A stretch of 64,000 nucleotides of DNA from positions 10,444,590-10,508,589 of the forward strand of contig OY821518.1 of NCBI GenBank assembly GCA_963682025.1. The letters are read 5' to 3'. Below, in pieces: positions 33,363-43,574 of this stretch. The DNA is from Cordilura impudica (taxonomy: Eukaryota > Arthropoda > Insecta > Diptera > Scathophagidae). The first letter of the stretch is position 1. The number at the start of each line of letters is the position of its first letter. The position numbers and the translations under genes were made by a program. The notes under the pieces were generated by a model. The model was not told the origin of the DNA, made no database searches, and saw nothing but the letters and a program-made list of their open reading frames with translations.

Positions 33363-33983
33363 TTTTAAACTCTTTCTTTTAACTCATACTCTCTGTCTGT
33401 CTGTCTGTCTGTCTGTCGTGGGGCAACCCCATTCCCCCTTATCCAATCGATCTGAAAATTGGACCATAGTCTTGGTGTGACTACACATTAATTTTGGGGT
33501 AGTCATGCACAGTCACGTATAATCACGCACAGTCACGGAGTGATCTAAATGTCATTTCCCCTCATCCGATCGATCTGAAACTTGGTGCATACACTTGCTG
33601 TGAAAAAAGATTAACTTGGACTTAGTCACGTACAGTTACGCATAGTCACGCACAGTCACGGAGTGATATAAAACCCATTTCCCCTTATCCGATCGATCTG
33701 AAATTGGTCGATAGACTTGCTGTGAAAAAAGATTAACTTTGACATAGTCACTCACAGTCACGCACAGTCACGGAGAGATTAAAACCTCACTTCCCCTCAT
33801 CCGATTGATCTGAAACTTTGTCCATAGAGTTGTTGTGGCCAAAGACTAATTTTAAGATAGTCACACACAGTCACGCGTAGTCACGCCCAGTCACGGAGTG
33901 ATTTAAACCCCATTTCTCCTCATCCAATCAATCTGAAACTGGGTCCATAAACTTCATATGCATAAGGAAAGAAAGAGTTTTAA
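33363..33983. mobile_element. Inserted element carrying (GTCT)n and ~120-bp tandem repeats
   Basis: Bounded by inverted TAAACTCTTTCTTT and AAAGAAAGAGTTTTA, and absent from copy 2 of the host element. It starts inside with (GTCT)n at 33389-33418, followed by about 4.5 units of ~120 bp whose starts fall near 33427, 33551, 33674, 33786 and 33908. Each unit has TTTCCCCTCATCCGATCGAT, CTGAAA..TGG and a run of AGTCACGCACAGTCACGG words ending GAGTGAT. No coding capacity. Confidence 0.8.
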
Positions 33984-34274
33984 TAAAAACTTTGTTCTTA
34001 TGGGTTAGATTATTGTTGGCTACAAATCAAAAATAATGTTGGCAATATAACAAAATATGTAAAAGAAATTAGTGCTATGAAATATTTTATTTTGTTAAAA
34101 ACAAAAAAAATCACAAAATTAAATGCTATAATTCCATTAATAATCAGAAGGGGTTAAATAAATTTATTTATTTATTTTTACGTTATAATAATGCATTATA
34201 AATTAGTAATTGTATATTTATGTCAAGTTTATATAGAATCATGCATGTTTTTCTATTTTAATAAAGTAAAAAAA

Positions 34275-35629
34275 AAACAAGTAAGAAAATTATAGTCGGT
34301 CTAGACCGACTAAGTACGTTTTGAATTAATTTAACTCTCTAAATGCTCTTTTTCAATCAAAAAAGCCTCTTATTCACGTGCTGCATTCTGAATCAACCAA
34401 AATATTTTTGAAGCTTGGTCAAAATTGCATAAAAAAATCGGAATTGAAGGTTAATTGGTTCGATCACCGCATAATTCATTACCCATTAAGGAAGTATTTG
34501 TTGGATATGAGTGTGAAGAATTTTTAAAAAAACTACCAGAGCAAAATGTCAATCAAATTAAATCTGATTGCCTTCAATTTTATATAACGGCTCTTGAAGA
34601 AATTCAAAAAAGACTTCTACTAAAAATTGAATCTATTTTTAAAGAAATGGAATTCTTGAATCCAAATAACTTTTTTGGAGAAAACAAAGAAGATTTTACA
34701 TGCAATTTATTATGTAAAAAATTTAACTTAAACCTTAATGATATTTTAGAAGAATGGAGAACATTGGAGTATAATTTTTCTAAAACTGAAATTAAAAATT
34801 TTGAAAAAATGGACGTAGTTCAATTTTGGACAAAAATAATTAAAACGAAAAATTTTTCTGATGAAATAGTGCTTCCAAATTTATCAAATTTGGTTAAAAT
34901 TTTACTTGGATTACCCCATGCAAATGCTGATGCCGAAAGGATCTTCTCCATTATTACTGATGTTCGTACCAAAAAAGAAACAAATTGAGCCACATAAGAT
35001 CCTTTTTACAGAATAGTGGAAAAGACTGCACCAATTTTAAATGCACCAAAAACCATTTTGAAAAATTTACCGCAAAGGAACTTTATGATTAATTCTTAAA
35101 CTTTTTATTTAATGTACAAACTTTTTATTCTTATTTTTATTTTATGATACATGCAATGTACTAACTTATTTAAATGAAATACAATTCACTTTTGTTTTTA
35201 ACACATTTTTTTTTTTTTTTTAATTTAAATGAAAAAGTGTAGGGGAAAATTTTTGGGAATGTAGGGAAAAATCGGATTTTTTTTTCATAAGCGTAGGTAT
35301 TTACAAAAAATCTACTGGCATCACTGATAGGTCTGAACATGGACCGATTTTCACCAATTTCAATAGCGTTCATCCTATGGCCGATAAAAGTTTATATACT
35401 AAATTTCATCAAAATATATTCATATTTGCGACCTGCAGTTTGATTACAAGGTTTACATGGACACACAGACGGACGGACGGACGGACGGACATCGTTAAAT
35501 CGAATCAGATAGTGATTCTGATTCGATCGGTATAATAAAAGATGGATCTAGGTTAAATATTTTTGGTAGTTACAAACAGCAGCACAAAGTCATTATACCC
35601 AAACCACATAGTGGTATAGGGTATAAAAA
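34275..35629 (+). mobile_element. mini-me type B element with a hAT fragment in place of its middle
   Basis: 5' end ACAAGTAAGAAAATTATAGT and palindrome GTCGGTCTAGACCGAC, then 34313-35330 is hAT sequence. From TAGGTCTGAACATGGACCGA on, it is normal mini-me core with (GACG)n and the tail CACATAGTGGTATAGGGTAT. The hAT's right end (GGCATCACTG at ~35321-35331) is preserved and its left end is lost together with the left half of the mini-me. Confidence 0.75.
34455..34988 (+). pseudogene. hAT transposase C-terminal fragment (177 codons open)
   Basis: An open frame ending LSNLVKILLGLPHANADAER IF-SIITDVRTKK, the hAT dimerisation block. Upstream, YITALEEIQKRLLLKIESIF also fits the late part of hAT transposases of the ZBED/KIAA1586-like type. 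The frame ends with TGA at 34986-34988, near the natural C-terminus. The catalytic domain and BED finger are missing. The ATG-like start is arbitrary. Confidence 0.75.
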
Positions 35630-36166
35630 TATAATTGGCACTACTGAAATAAAAATGCATTTGTATAAAAACAGCTGTTTATAACAACTATATGTTGCTG
35701 CCGTTTTCAAAAAAATTAACTAGCAGACTATACGACTACAATTGCAGCCAGCAGTATTTGTAGTCGTGTAGTCGTGTAGCCCCAGCCGTCTATGTGTTTC
35801 ATGCAAAATAAAATAAATTTTTTGAGTTTGATTTTTTCGAGCAAGTATAAAACTCAATTACTGGCAAAAAAATTGAGAAATAAAAATAAAAAAAAATTAT
35901 TTTTGACAAAAAAAAGTAAAATAAAAAAAAATTAAATCGAATAAATACAAAAAATAATCCGAAAATAGTCGTAACTTTCATTTGTTTGAAAAATGAACCA
36001 ACATTTTATGAAAAAAATGAGCAATATAGAACAGTTAGATCAGTTCTCCGACATTGTTTTTTTTTTTTTTTTGTTGAAAATTTTAAAAATAACTGGTATT
36101 TCGGTCCCCTGGTCATGGCATATTAACAATGGTGAACTTTAGTTTTTGGCAATGCGACTGCATTTA

Positions 36167-37654
36167 CAGCTACGTGCAACTTATTAGGAACCGTAGTGCC
36201 CAATAATTAAATCACCATAATAAACGTAATATTCCTGAAATAAAACCCAAAAACTTGACACTAGCTAATTCAACTCTGTTCATCTGAAATTCACCAATCA
36301 TAACACCTATATTAACGTTACTTTGTTGGGGGTTTTTTAATTTGTGACATAAATTAATCGTACACTAAATTAGGAGCAGTGATACATTTTTCTATATTTG
36401 CAAATGCAAGTAAATTTTAAAAGTTATATTTATTATTTAATTGATTGTGATTACATGAAGTGTTTTTATGTTTTGAAAGTATTAAATACTTGTTTGACAT
36501 GGGAAAAGCTAATCTTGTGATGTCAGTACTCGGAAGATTATTATACAAATGTATCAGTGTAGAAACACTTACCGTGATATCGCAGCAGCCTTCAGAGAAG
36601 GTGGCCAGTAAACTAAGAAGCCGAATTACAACAGCTCGAGCAGATACAAAAATTGTCCTCGAGTCGAAAAAAAAATCTCATATATCCACAAATGAGATTC
36701 GGGTTGCAGTCAGTCTTTGGTGAAAATGAACCGAAACCATCTGTAGATATATTAAAACGACGATTGCGGGAAGTTGGTCTCTTTGGGAGAACTTCCCGAA
36801 AGAAACCACTATTGTTTTAGCGTAACCGAAAGAAGAAGTATCGCAATTGGAGCGCTGTGAAATGAAATACAGTATTATTTTCGGACGTAACGAAAGTTAA
36901 TAGGGTCTCCGCCGGAGGAAAAAAAATATGTTTGCGTTCAAAAGTCGAAAGAATTTTATCCAAAGTACATATTGAATTTTATCCAAGGCTATATTGAAGC
37001 ATGGAGGATGTTCCATCATGCTTTGAGGTGCTCTGTCAGTTGGGCCTGCTCTGGAGTTGGGCCGCTGTAGAAATTTGGATGTTTTATGGACAAGTTGCAA
37101 TACGGAACAATCCTAAACGATACAATATTGCCTTATGTTGACGAAAATATGTCGCTAACATGGATATTTCAGACTATGCACGTCAAGCAATGGGGTATAA
37201 ACAATTCGGTGGCTGTTATTGATTGAGGTTCATGTATTCCTGATCTCAACCCGATAGAGAATTTTTAGTAAGTTGTAAAAACAAAAGTTAGCTTGTTAGA
37301 GATAAGGACTTTTAATAATCTCTACACCGAAACAAAAGGGCTTGGGAAGCCATTCCATGCCATTCCAGATGTGAAACAGTTATCGATAATATACGTTTCG
37401 CAACAAAATTATTCTTTTTTTAAGGAAATATTTGTTTTTGGTTATAAAAGTTATGGTGTGCCCTTAATTATGTGCAAGACTGATATAAATCATATTTGAA
37501 TATAATGGTCATAACTTGCTCAATATTAATTTATTTGATACAATTACGATTTATTTTCGAGAATAAGGAGTTAACTTAAAATCATAATACATTTGTTTTA
37601 TTTGCTTGAAGCTCCCATATTAGCCTTGTATTACTAATTAGTTGTACGGAGCTG
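36167..37654 (+). mobile_element. Tc1-like transposon, defective (1488 bp)
   Basis: Ends CAGCTACGTGCAACTTATTA and (inverse) CAGCTCCGTACAACTAATTA, flanked by TA at 36165-36166 and 37655-37656. The transposase on the + strand is recognisable throughout but full of frameshifts. Confidence 0.88.
36502..37270 (+). pseudogene. Tc1 transposase pseudogene
   Basis: Recognisable in order across frames: SVLGRLL, SKLRSRITTARADTKIVLES, KKKSHISTNEIR, LREVGLFGRTSRKKP, a weak first-Asp region near 36880, GGCSIML-GALSVGPA, LPYVDENMSL and LIDP..NPIENF at the end. Stops and shifts are numerous. It belongs to Tc1 proteins of the type with a paired HTH domain. Confidence 0.75.
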
Positions 37655-37886
37655 TACATTTGATTGGTACGTCTTACGGGCAACAGAGTTTAAATAGTCA
37701 ACGATATAAATGCCATATATAGTAATATCAGCTGTTGATAGAGAAAATTTATAGAAGAACGACACATTAATACAAAATAACTGTTTTGTTTAGCCTGGTT
37801 AAAGTATTTTGATCCGTTATATAACATATTTAAAATATTAACAGATGTTTACGTAACGTAGTTGAAGCTTTGCTGATGTATTTAAA

Positions 37887-38255
37887 TGTATAATATTAAT
37901 AGGCTAGGCGATTTCTTGTGACCGATATTTTGTTCTACCGTTTTATCCCGATTTTGACCAAACGTATATTATTTGAAAGGTATTTCTTTTTCGCCGTTTT
38001 GTAGATTTACAGATTTTTAAATTTTTTCCTTTATTTTGAGTAAATTGCATTTAAAGTTGCTACTAACTCATACATAAAATTATACAATACTGTGTGTGTG
38101 TGTTTATTGAATTTGTTAATGTGTTTGTTAATGAGTTTGTGATATTTATTCACAATAATAATAAACCATAAAAGTGTTGGTTTGTAAATTGGCTAAGTTG
38201 AAAAATAAAGCTGCCTATAAATTACACTCGAATTTCGAGCGCTGGTATTTGCTAG
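37887..38255 (+). mobile_element. Non-autonomous Helitron, complete (369 bp)
   Basis: A|TGTATAATATTAATAGGC at the start (one change from TC) and ACACTCGAATTTCGAGCGCTGG ... GCTAG|T at the end. Contains the (GT)n just after ACAATACTG as in its relatives. Confidence 0.88.
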
Positions 38256-38798
38256 TATACATAAACACATATATTAATGTTTTTTGTTTTAATTAAAATT
38301 AGAAACAAAAGTTGTAAAACAATTATAACATTAAAAAAAGATCAAGTATATACAAATAGAATAATGTTAATCTAATTATTATTTAAATTTATATATAACA
38401 AAAACAAAAAATCGATTCAATTCTCTTTGTAAATCCACATGCCTTTAGAATAACCACATATGTACGTTGTGATGATAACGGGTAGTTAACTTGAAAGTGT
38501 TTGAATAAAAAATGTCGTCATACTGCTCCTACTCAACCAATTAGCTTTATTCCAAAGGTCACTTTCTCCTTTAATTGTTGTTAAAGTTAAGACGGTTCTT
38601 TAAGTTTTATTTCAAAAAGTTATTTGTTTCATGAAAAACAACGCCAAAAACATTGAAATGAAAAACCGACAAATAAAAATATTTTCAATTTAGATATTTT
38701 CCATATTCTTTGTTGTCTGCTGCATTTACATAAAGAACAGGACTACATATACATATGTATATATAAATACAAAAATACTCGAACATATATATTTACCA
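38256..38798. other. Intron spacer, nothing recognised
   Basis: AT-rich, no repeats or genes recognised. Confidence 0.4.
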
Positions 38799-38800
38799 TA

Positions 38801-39169
38801 CAGTATAACATTGTTAATCCGAACCTCTGTTATGCGTATAATCCAGTAACTATTTTCTACAATCCAGATTAGTTAATTAATTTTAAACTCGTACTTCAAA
38901 CCACATTTACACTTTAAAAGTTCTGTTACAGTTATGTTCTACAAACTTGTTTACTGTTATTTCTTGGTAAATTGAGTGAGGTTTATTGTGGTAAGATGGT
39001 TTCAAAACATTTATTTGGGTAAAATGAATAAATCTTTTAAAAAAGCTAAATATTAACCCTTAACCTTTTGATAAACAAGGTTTTTTAAAATGTTATCCAG
39101 CAATCCAGGCAACTCGATACTCCGCATTGGGATCGGCAATCAATTATTCAGATTAACGAGGTTATACTG
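38801..39169. mobile_element. pogo-type MITE (369 bp)
   Basis: Ends CAGTATAACATTGTTAATCC and (inverse) CAGTATAACCTCGTTAATCT, flanked by TA at 38799-38800 and 39170-39171. No coding. The ends share CAGTA and a GTTAA motif with the pogo-like element at 12483-20490 but are a different family. Confidence 0.85.
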
Positions 39170-40415
39170 TACTATATTTTTTATGATTTTATTGTTTTCA
39201 ATTTTTAAAATGTTTATATTTTTATTTAAAAGTAAAGAAAGAAAATTATAGTCGGTCTCGTCGGACTATAGGATACCACCCTATACCATATGTTCGGGAG
39301 AGGATCTTGGATTCAATTTTGCTGAGACAATAACTGAATATAGAACAAAAGCATAAGACAAATTTTAGCGTTTTTAATTTGTGGCGTGCAGATATGAAAA
39401 CGTTTATACATATCTCAATATATTTTTATGTGGCGACTAGGTCAAAATATAGACCGATCATGACCATATTTAGCCAAGTAACTTACTTTGCTCAAAAATA
39501 TATATAAACAAAATTTTAAACAAATTTATGCAATATTTTTGTTTTTGATATATTTAAGAGAAGATCGGGAACCAGCTTAATATGGGGACTATGAACCTAC
39601 AGAGTTTTTTTTGGACTACTGATTAGTGGGTATAATAAACATACATACACCAAATTTTATCAATATTTATATATTTATATATATATATATATGATAATCT
39701 GGCTCTTACAACCATTTTAGTCGGTCTGATATGGGGCTAGGTTTTAACATGCCCCATTTTCTCCAATTTCAATAGCCTTCGTCCTATGCACAGTTGTAAT
39801 ATGTGGCCAAAACTAAAAAAAAAAATTTTCATTTAAAAAAAAATTATACCAAATGTGAGCTAACACTTTAAAACATATATTTGCAAACTTTCACGTGAGT
39901 GCATTTGCTGGTTTAGTTTATATAATGCAGCAAAGTTAAGATTTGTATATATCAATTTTCAAATTTAATACTTCCATTTTTTTTAAGTATGAAATCAAGG
40001 TAGGCTATAATTTTGAATTTATAACGTTTTGAATTTTGTTTTTTTGTTTTTTTGAAAATTGACATTCTTTTTAAGCACGCATATAAATTTCGGCTAGTTT
40101 GAGTGCGGCCTTCTTAAGATTTTGTTGTAATTATAATTACTCTAAATAAATAACATCAAAAAAAAAAAAATTTGAAAATACGCAGAAATTTTTTATTAAT
40201 AATTATTAATTAACGCTCATTGCCATAAAATAAGGCTTCCTAAGTACTATGAATTTCAGAACCTAGTTTAGCCGATTCTTTAAATTAGAGCCTTTTTTAG
40301 TGACGCCTATTATTACAAATAGAGATTTTTGATATGTGGAAAGCACATCAACGCAAAGAAAATTATGAAATAACGATAATAATTCAACCAAGGTTCAGAA
40401 AATACACACATGAGG

Positions 40416-40640
40416 TCGTGTTGTGGCTCGTGTAATAAGAAAAAACAGAACATGTACAATAAACAGGTTCGAGTTCAGTTATATTTTAAACACGACTTAA
40501 ACACGACTTAAAATATAACTGAACTCGAACCTGTTTATTGTACATGTTCTGTTTTTTCTAAGTACACGAGCCACAACACGACTTAAAATATAACTGAACT
40601 CGAACCTGTTTATTGTACATGTTCTGTTTTTTTTTTCAGT
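40416..40640. mobile_element. Palindromic MITE with partial third arm
   Basis: 40416-40582 is an almost perfect hairpin with arms starting GTCGTGTTGTGGCTCGTGTA. About 55 bp of the right arm (ACTTAAAATATAACTGAACT ...) are repeated once more at 40577-40632. No coding capacity. Confidence 0.88.
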
Positions 40641-40963
40641 ACACGTACCAGAACATGAACTTCAAATAAAGCAACACTCAAAAATGTGTGGTTTATGTGT
40701 GATTGAAACAAAAAGTACGTGATACAAAAATGTTCGTGTAAATAACGAAATATTGAAACGTACACAGTCATGATTGTGTTGGGCACCGAAGAAAATTTAA
40801 AAACAAACATAATTGATATGGAAATAAAAATATGTGTGTGTTGGTCTAAGTTATGTTTATTTACATATATGTACGAGTTTTTTATTAAGTGTGTGTTTTT
40901 TTCTGAACTCTGAATTCAACACGTTGAGAAAGTTTCCAAAAAAAAATTTTTAAAAATAGATCA

Positions 40964-42794
40964 AATGAAACAAAAAATCCGAAATTTTATTAGTATTGCA
41001 AAAAAAAAGTGGCAAAATTCTAAGTATCATAAGGATTTTTTTGAATATAAGGAATCTGAGGGGCTAAAAAGAGAATTTACATACTTGGAATGTGAAGATT
41101 GCGTAAGTTAACATTTTAGAAATATATATGATTAAAACAATTATCAATTTTTTATGAAATGGATGGTGGGACAAGTCGAAAATCAACTGGCGGAAGACCT
41201 GAGGTGGCATATAATGTTTGTTCTGAAAGAAGTAAGCGCCGTAAAATAAATGAAATTTGTGTAAAATATGAAAAGGAATTAATTCATAAGGCTTCTGAAA
41301 AACTTTGTCGAGTTAAGTGCAAATATCGCTTTGATGAAGAGATCCAAATATCAAATGGTGCTTTAGCTATGTTTATGGACCTTAAGTTTACTAAAACTAC
41401 GTATGAGGGTCTTAGAGATTATAATGAAATGTTATTGGGTGCAAAATATTATCCTCCGTATACTAAAATATTGGAAAGAAAAGAAGAATGCTACCCAGAT
41501 TATATAATAATTGAGGAAACCGGTGCATCCATAAAGCTTCAAAATATTTTAAATCACACCTCAACTCGAATTTTACAATCAATTTATGTAGACTTGAAGA
41601 ATATTTCTGAAAAAATAAAATAATACTGATTGGAAAGTGGGGTATGGATGGTTCTAGCGGTCAACAAATCTTTAATCAAAAGCGGCAAAACGAAGAAAAT
41701 TTGGAAAATGTGGATGAGAAGTATATTTTTATGGTTACATTTGTTCCTTTAAAATTAATTGCAGAACAAAGTAAACAAATACTTTGGAAAAATGAGAGAC
41801 CATCTTCAATCAGGTACTGTAGGCCAGTGAAATTTAAGTTTACAAAGGAAACCACGGAAACCGTTCAGAAGGAATACAAAGATATGTGTGAAGAGATACA
41901 AAAATTGTTGCCAACAGAAGTGGAGTTTAATGAATCCATCAAATTTGAAGTAAACTACAACCTTATGTGTACACTGGTTGATGGTAAAGTCGTAAATATT
42001 TTAACTGCACAAAAATCGTCAAGATTATGTAATATATGCAACGAAAAGCCAAGTGATATGAACAACATTGAATATGTGAAATCGTTAACCCCCAATGAAA
42101 GTAACTACGAGTTTGGGCTAAGTACTCTTCATTGTTGGATTAGATTTATGGAATGCATTCTTCACATTTCGTATAACCAAGATTTCAGGAAGGCGTTTGC
42201 TTCTAAAGAAAAACAAATAAAAGAAAATAGAAAAAAATATATATTCAGAAGATACTAAGAAATAGAATTGGAATCTGTGTCGATATGCCTAGACCTGACA
42301 CTGCCAATTCAAACGATGGTAACGTTGCTCGAACGTTTTTTAAAAATTATGACGTAGTTTCAGAAATTTTAAACATTGATATCGGTCTAGTAAAAAGATT
42401 TTATTGTATCTTGCAAGTACTTGCATCTGGTATAGAAATAATATTAACAAAATTCAAACTATATTGCAATGAAACTTATACACTATTTGTGGATCTGTAT
42501 GGGTGGTATACTATGCCACCGTCAGTTCACAAGGTGTTGATGCATGGAGCAGAAATAATATCTCATTTGGAACTCGCAATAGGCGCGATGTTAGAAGAAG
42601 CTCAAGAGGCATCAAATAAAGTATTCAAATCTGCAAGACTTAATAATAGCAGAAATTTTTCAAGAAAAGTAAACAATGAAGATATAATACACTACCTCGT
42701 AGTATCGTCCAATCCTCTTATTAGTCATTTAAGAATAAAGAGAGAGCGAATCAAACAAGATATGCTACCAGAAGCCTTGGAAATGGTGACTTAG
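40964..42794 (+). pseudogene. Transib transposase pseudogene with RAG1-core motifs
   Basis: N-terminal exon 40964-41101 (MKQKIRNFISIAKKKWQNSK) ends at GTAAGT. The next open frame is 41159-41623, with GGRPEVAYNVCSERSKRRK. It stops with TAA, but the sequence resumes at 41644 with MDGSSGQQIFNQK (first catalytic Asp, the place of RAG1 D600). CTLVDGKVVN gives the second Asp, 16 residues before CNIC (zinc pair, as RAG1 C727/C730). LSTLHCWIRFMECILH follows. A frameshift near 42250 precedes VDMPRPDTANSNDGNVARTF. Then VHKVLMH keeps the His pair with the spacing of RAG1 H937/H942, and MLEEAQEASNK holds the catalytic Glu (RAG1 E962 position). It ends at 42794. All three acidic residues and the zinc ligands survive, but the chain is broken at least twice. 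RAG1 numbering and alignment are from memory. Confidence 0.85.
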
Positions 42795-43401
42795 TTTTTT
42801 TTTTGCAATTAAATGTTATTTTTTTTATACTTAAAAGAAAAGCTTAAATTTAAAACTACATCGCATTTGGTGCGTGAATTTTTTAACGATCGCGAAAAAT
42901 TAGTATATCACTTCTTAATAAATAAAAAAAAAACTTAATGATAATTAACTATGTTTTTTATTTAACAGTTCAAATAGATTTAAATTGATATGTTCCTAAA
43001 AAGAAATTAATTTGACTTTAAAACAAAAAAAAACTATTTAAAACACTTCACTACAAAATTCAATAAGTTTCTACTTCATAACCCTTTCATGACCGAATTC
43101 AAATGGCAGGGTATTTTAAGATCAAACTTAGTTTAAGAAACATGTTACCTGCACCATTTATGCAAATTTGGATCTGAAAGGGTTAATAACATATTTTTAC
43201 TAACTGGAGAATGAAATTGTTTCCATTCGCTATAGTTTGATAGCCATTTTTAATTAATTTATGTAGTGAATAAAAAATAGTTTTGAAATTGAAAATAATG
43301 GGCGTGGCACTTTTGTATCACGCCCAAATTTAGAATATAAATCATATATATAACTAACCCATAAAAAAGTTATGGGGTTTTGGCCGGATCTTACAACTGT
43401 G
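42795..43401. other. 3' part of the Transib element
   Basis: Non-coding. Holds a ~105-bp insertion-like segment with inverse ends AACCCTTTCATGACC and GATCTGAAAGGGTTAA (43081-43185) and the 3' inverted end with GGTTTTGGCCGGATCTTACA. Confidence 0.6.
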
Positions 43402-43574
43402 CTATGGCCGAGAAAAGCTTATATAGCAAATTTTATAAAAAAAAAAAGGTATTTATATTTATGACCTGCAGCAGTTAAATTACAAGGTTTATCTGGAAAC
43501 ACAGACAAACAGACGGACGGGCGGACATCGAAAAATAGAGGGGCAACAACGATTCGTCAGAGTAAAATATACTA

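Larger units (their letters stand above)
31494..35805. mobile_element. TGCATGAAACAC inverted-end element, copy 1, with three insertions
   Basis: Left TGCATGAAACACGTAGACGA and right (inverse) TGCATGAAACACATAGACGG, followed by GGCTACACGACTACA in both arms. Copy 2 is at 55205-57776. Relative to copy 2 this one has gained a hAT (31605-33311) and a tandem-repeat element (33363-33983), and it holds a different mini-me at the shared mini-me site (34275-35629). No coding of its own and no clear target duplication. Confidence 0.8.
31427..36111. mobile_element. Outer hAT-like element with CAGGGACCG ends
   Basis: Left CAGGGACCGGAATATT and right (inverse) CAGGGGACCGAAATACC, each followed by a T- or A-rich run and GTTAAAAAT/ATTTTTAAA. 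The CAGGG ends are hAT-like. The flanks CTCTGGGC and GTCATGGC match at only 5 of 8, so an 8-bp duplication is doubtful. Nearly all of the interior is the element 31494-35805. Confidence 0.5.
39789..43401 (+). mobile_element. Transib transposon (RAG1-related), perfect 5-bp duplication
   Basis: Ends CACAGTTGTAATATGTGGCC and (inverse) CACAGTTGTAAGATCCGGCC, followed by AAAAC in both. Flanks CTATG at 39784-39788 and 43402-43406; the mini-me reads CTATGGCCG across the empty site. CAC... ends and 5-bp duplications are Transib hallmarks. It encodes a Transib/RAG1-core-like transposase on the + strand. It includes a palindromic MITE (40416-40640) and a small CCCTTTCA-ended MITE (~43081-43185). Confidence 0.93.

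Noticed and set aside
40416..40640. CRISPR-like repeats (also considered for 33420-33970)
   Set aside because: The units are palindromic arms or ~120-bp tandem repeats without unique spacers, in a fly-type genome.
41159..42794. Three independent small host genes
   Set aside because: The frames form one protein in consecutive order, with RAG1/Transib motifs, between Transib ends and a 5-bp duplication.
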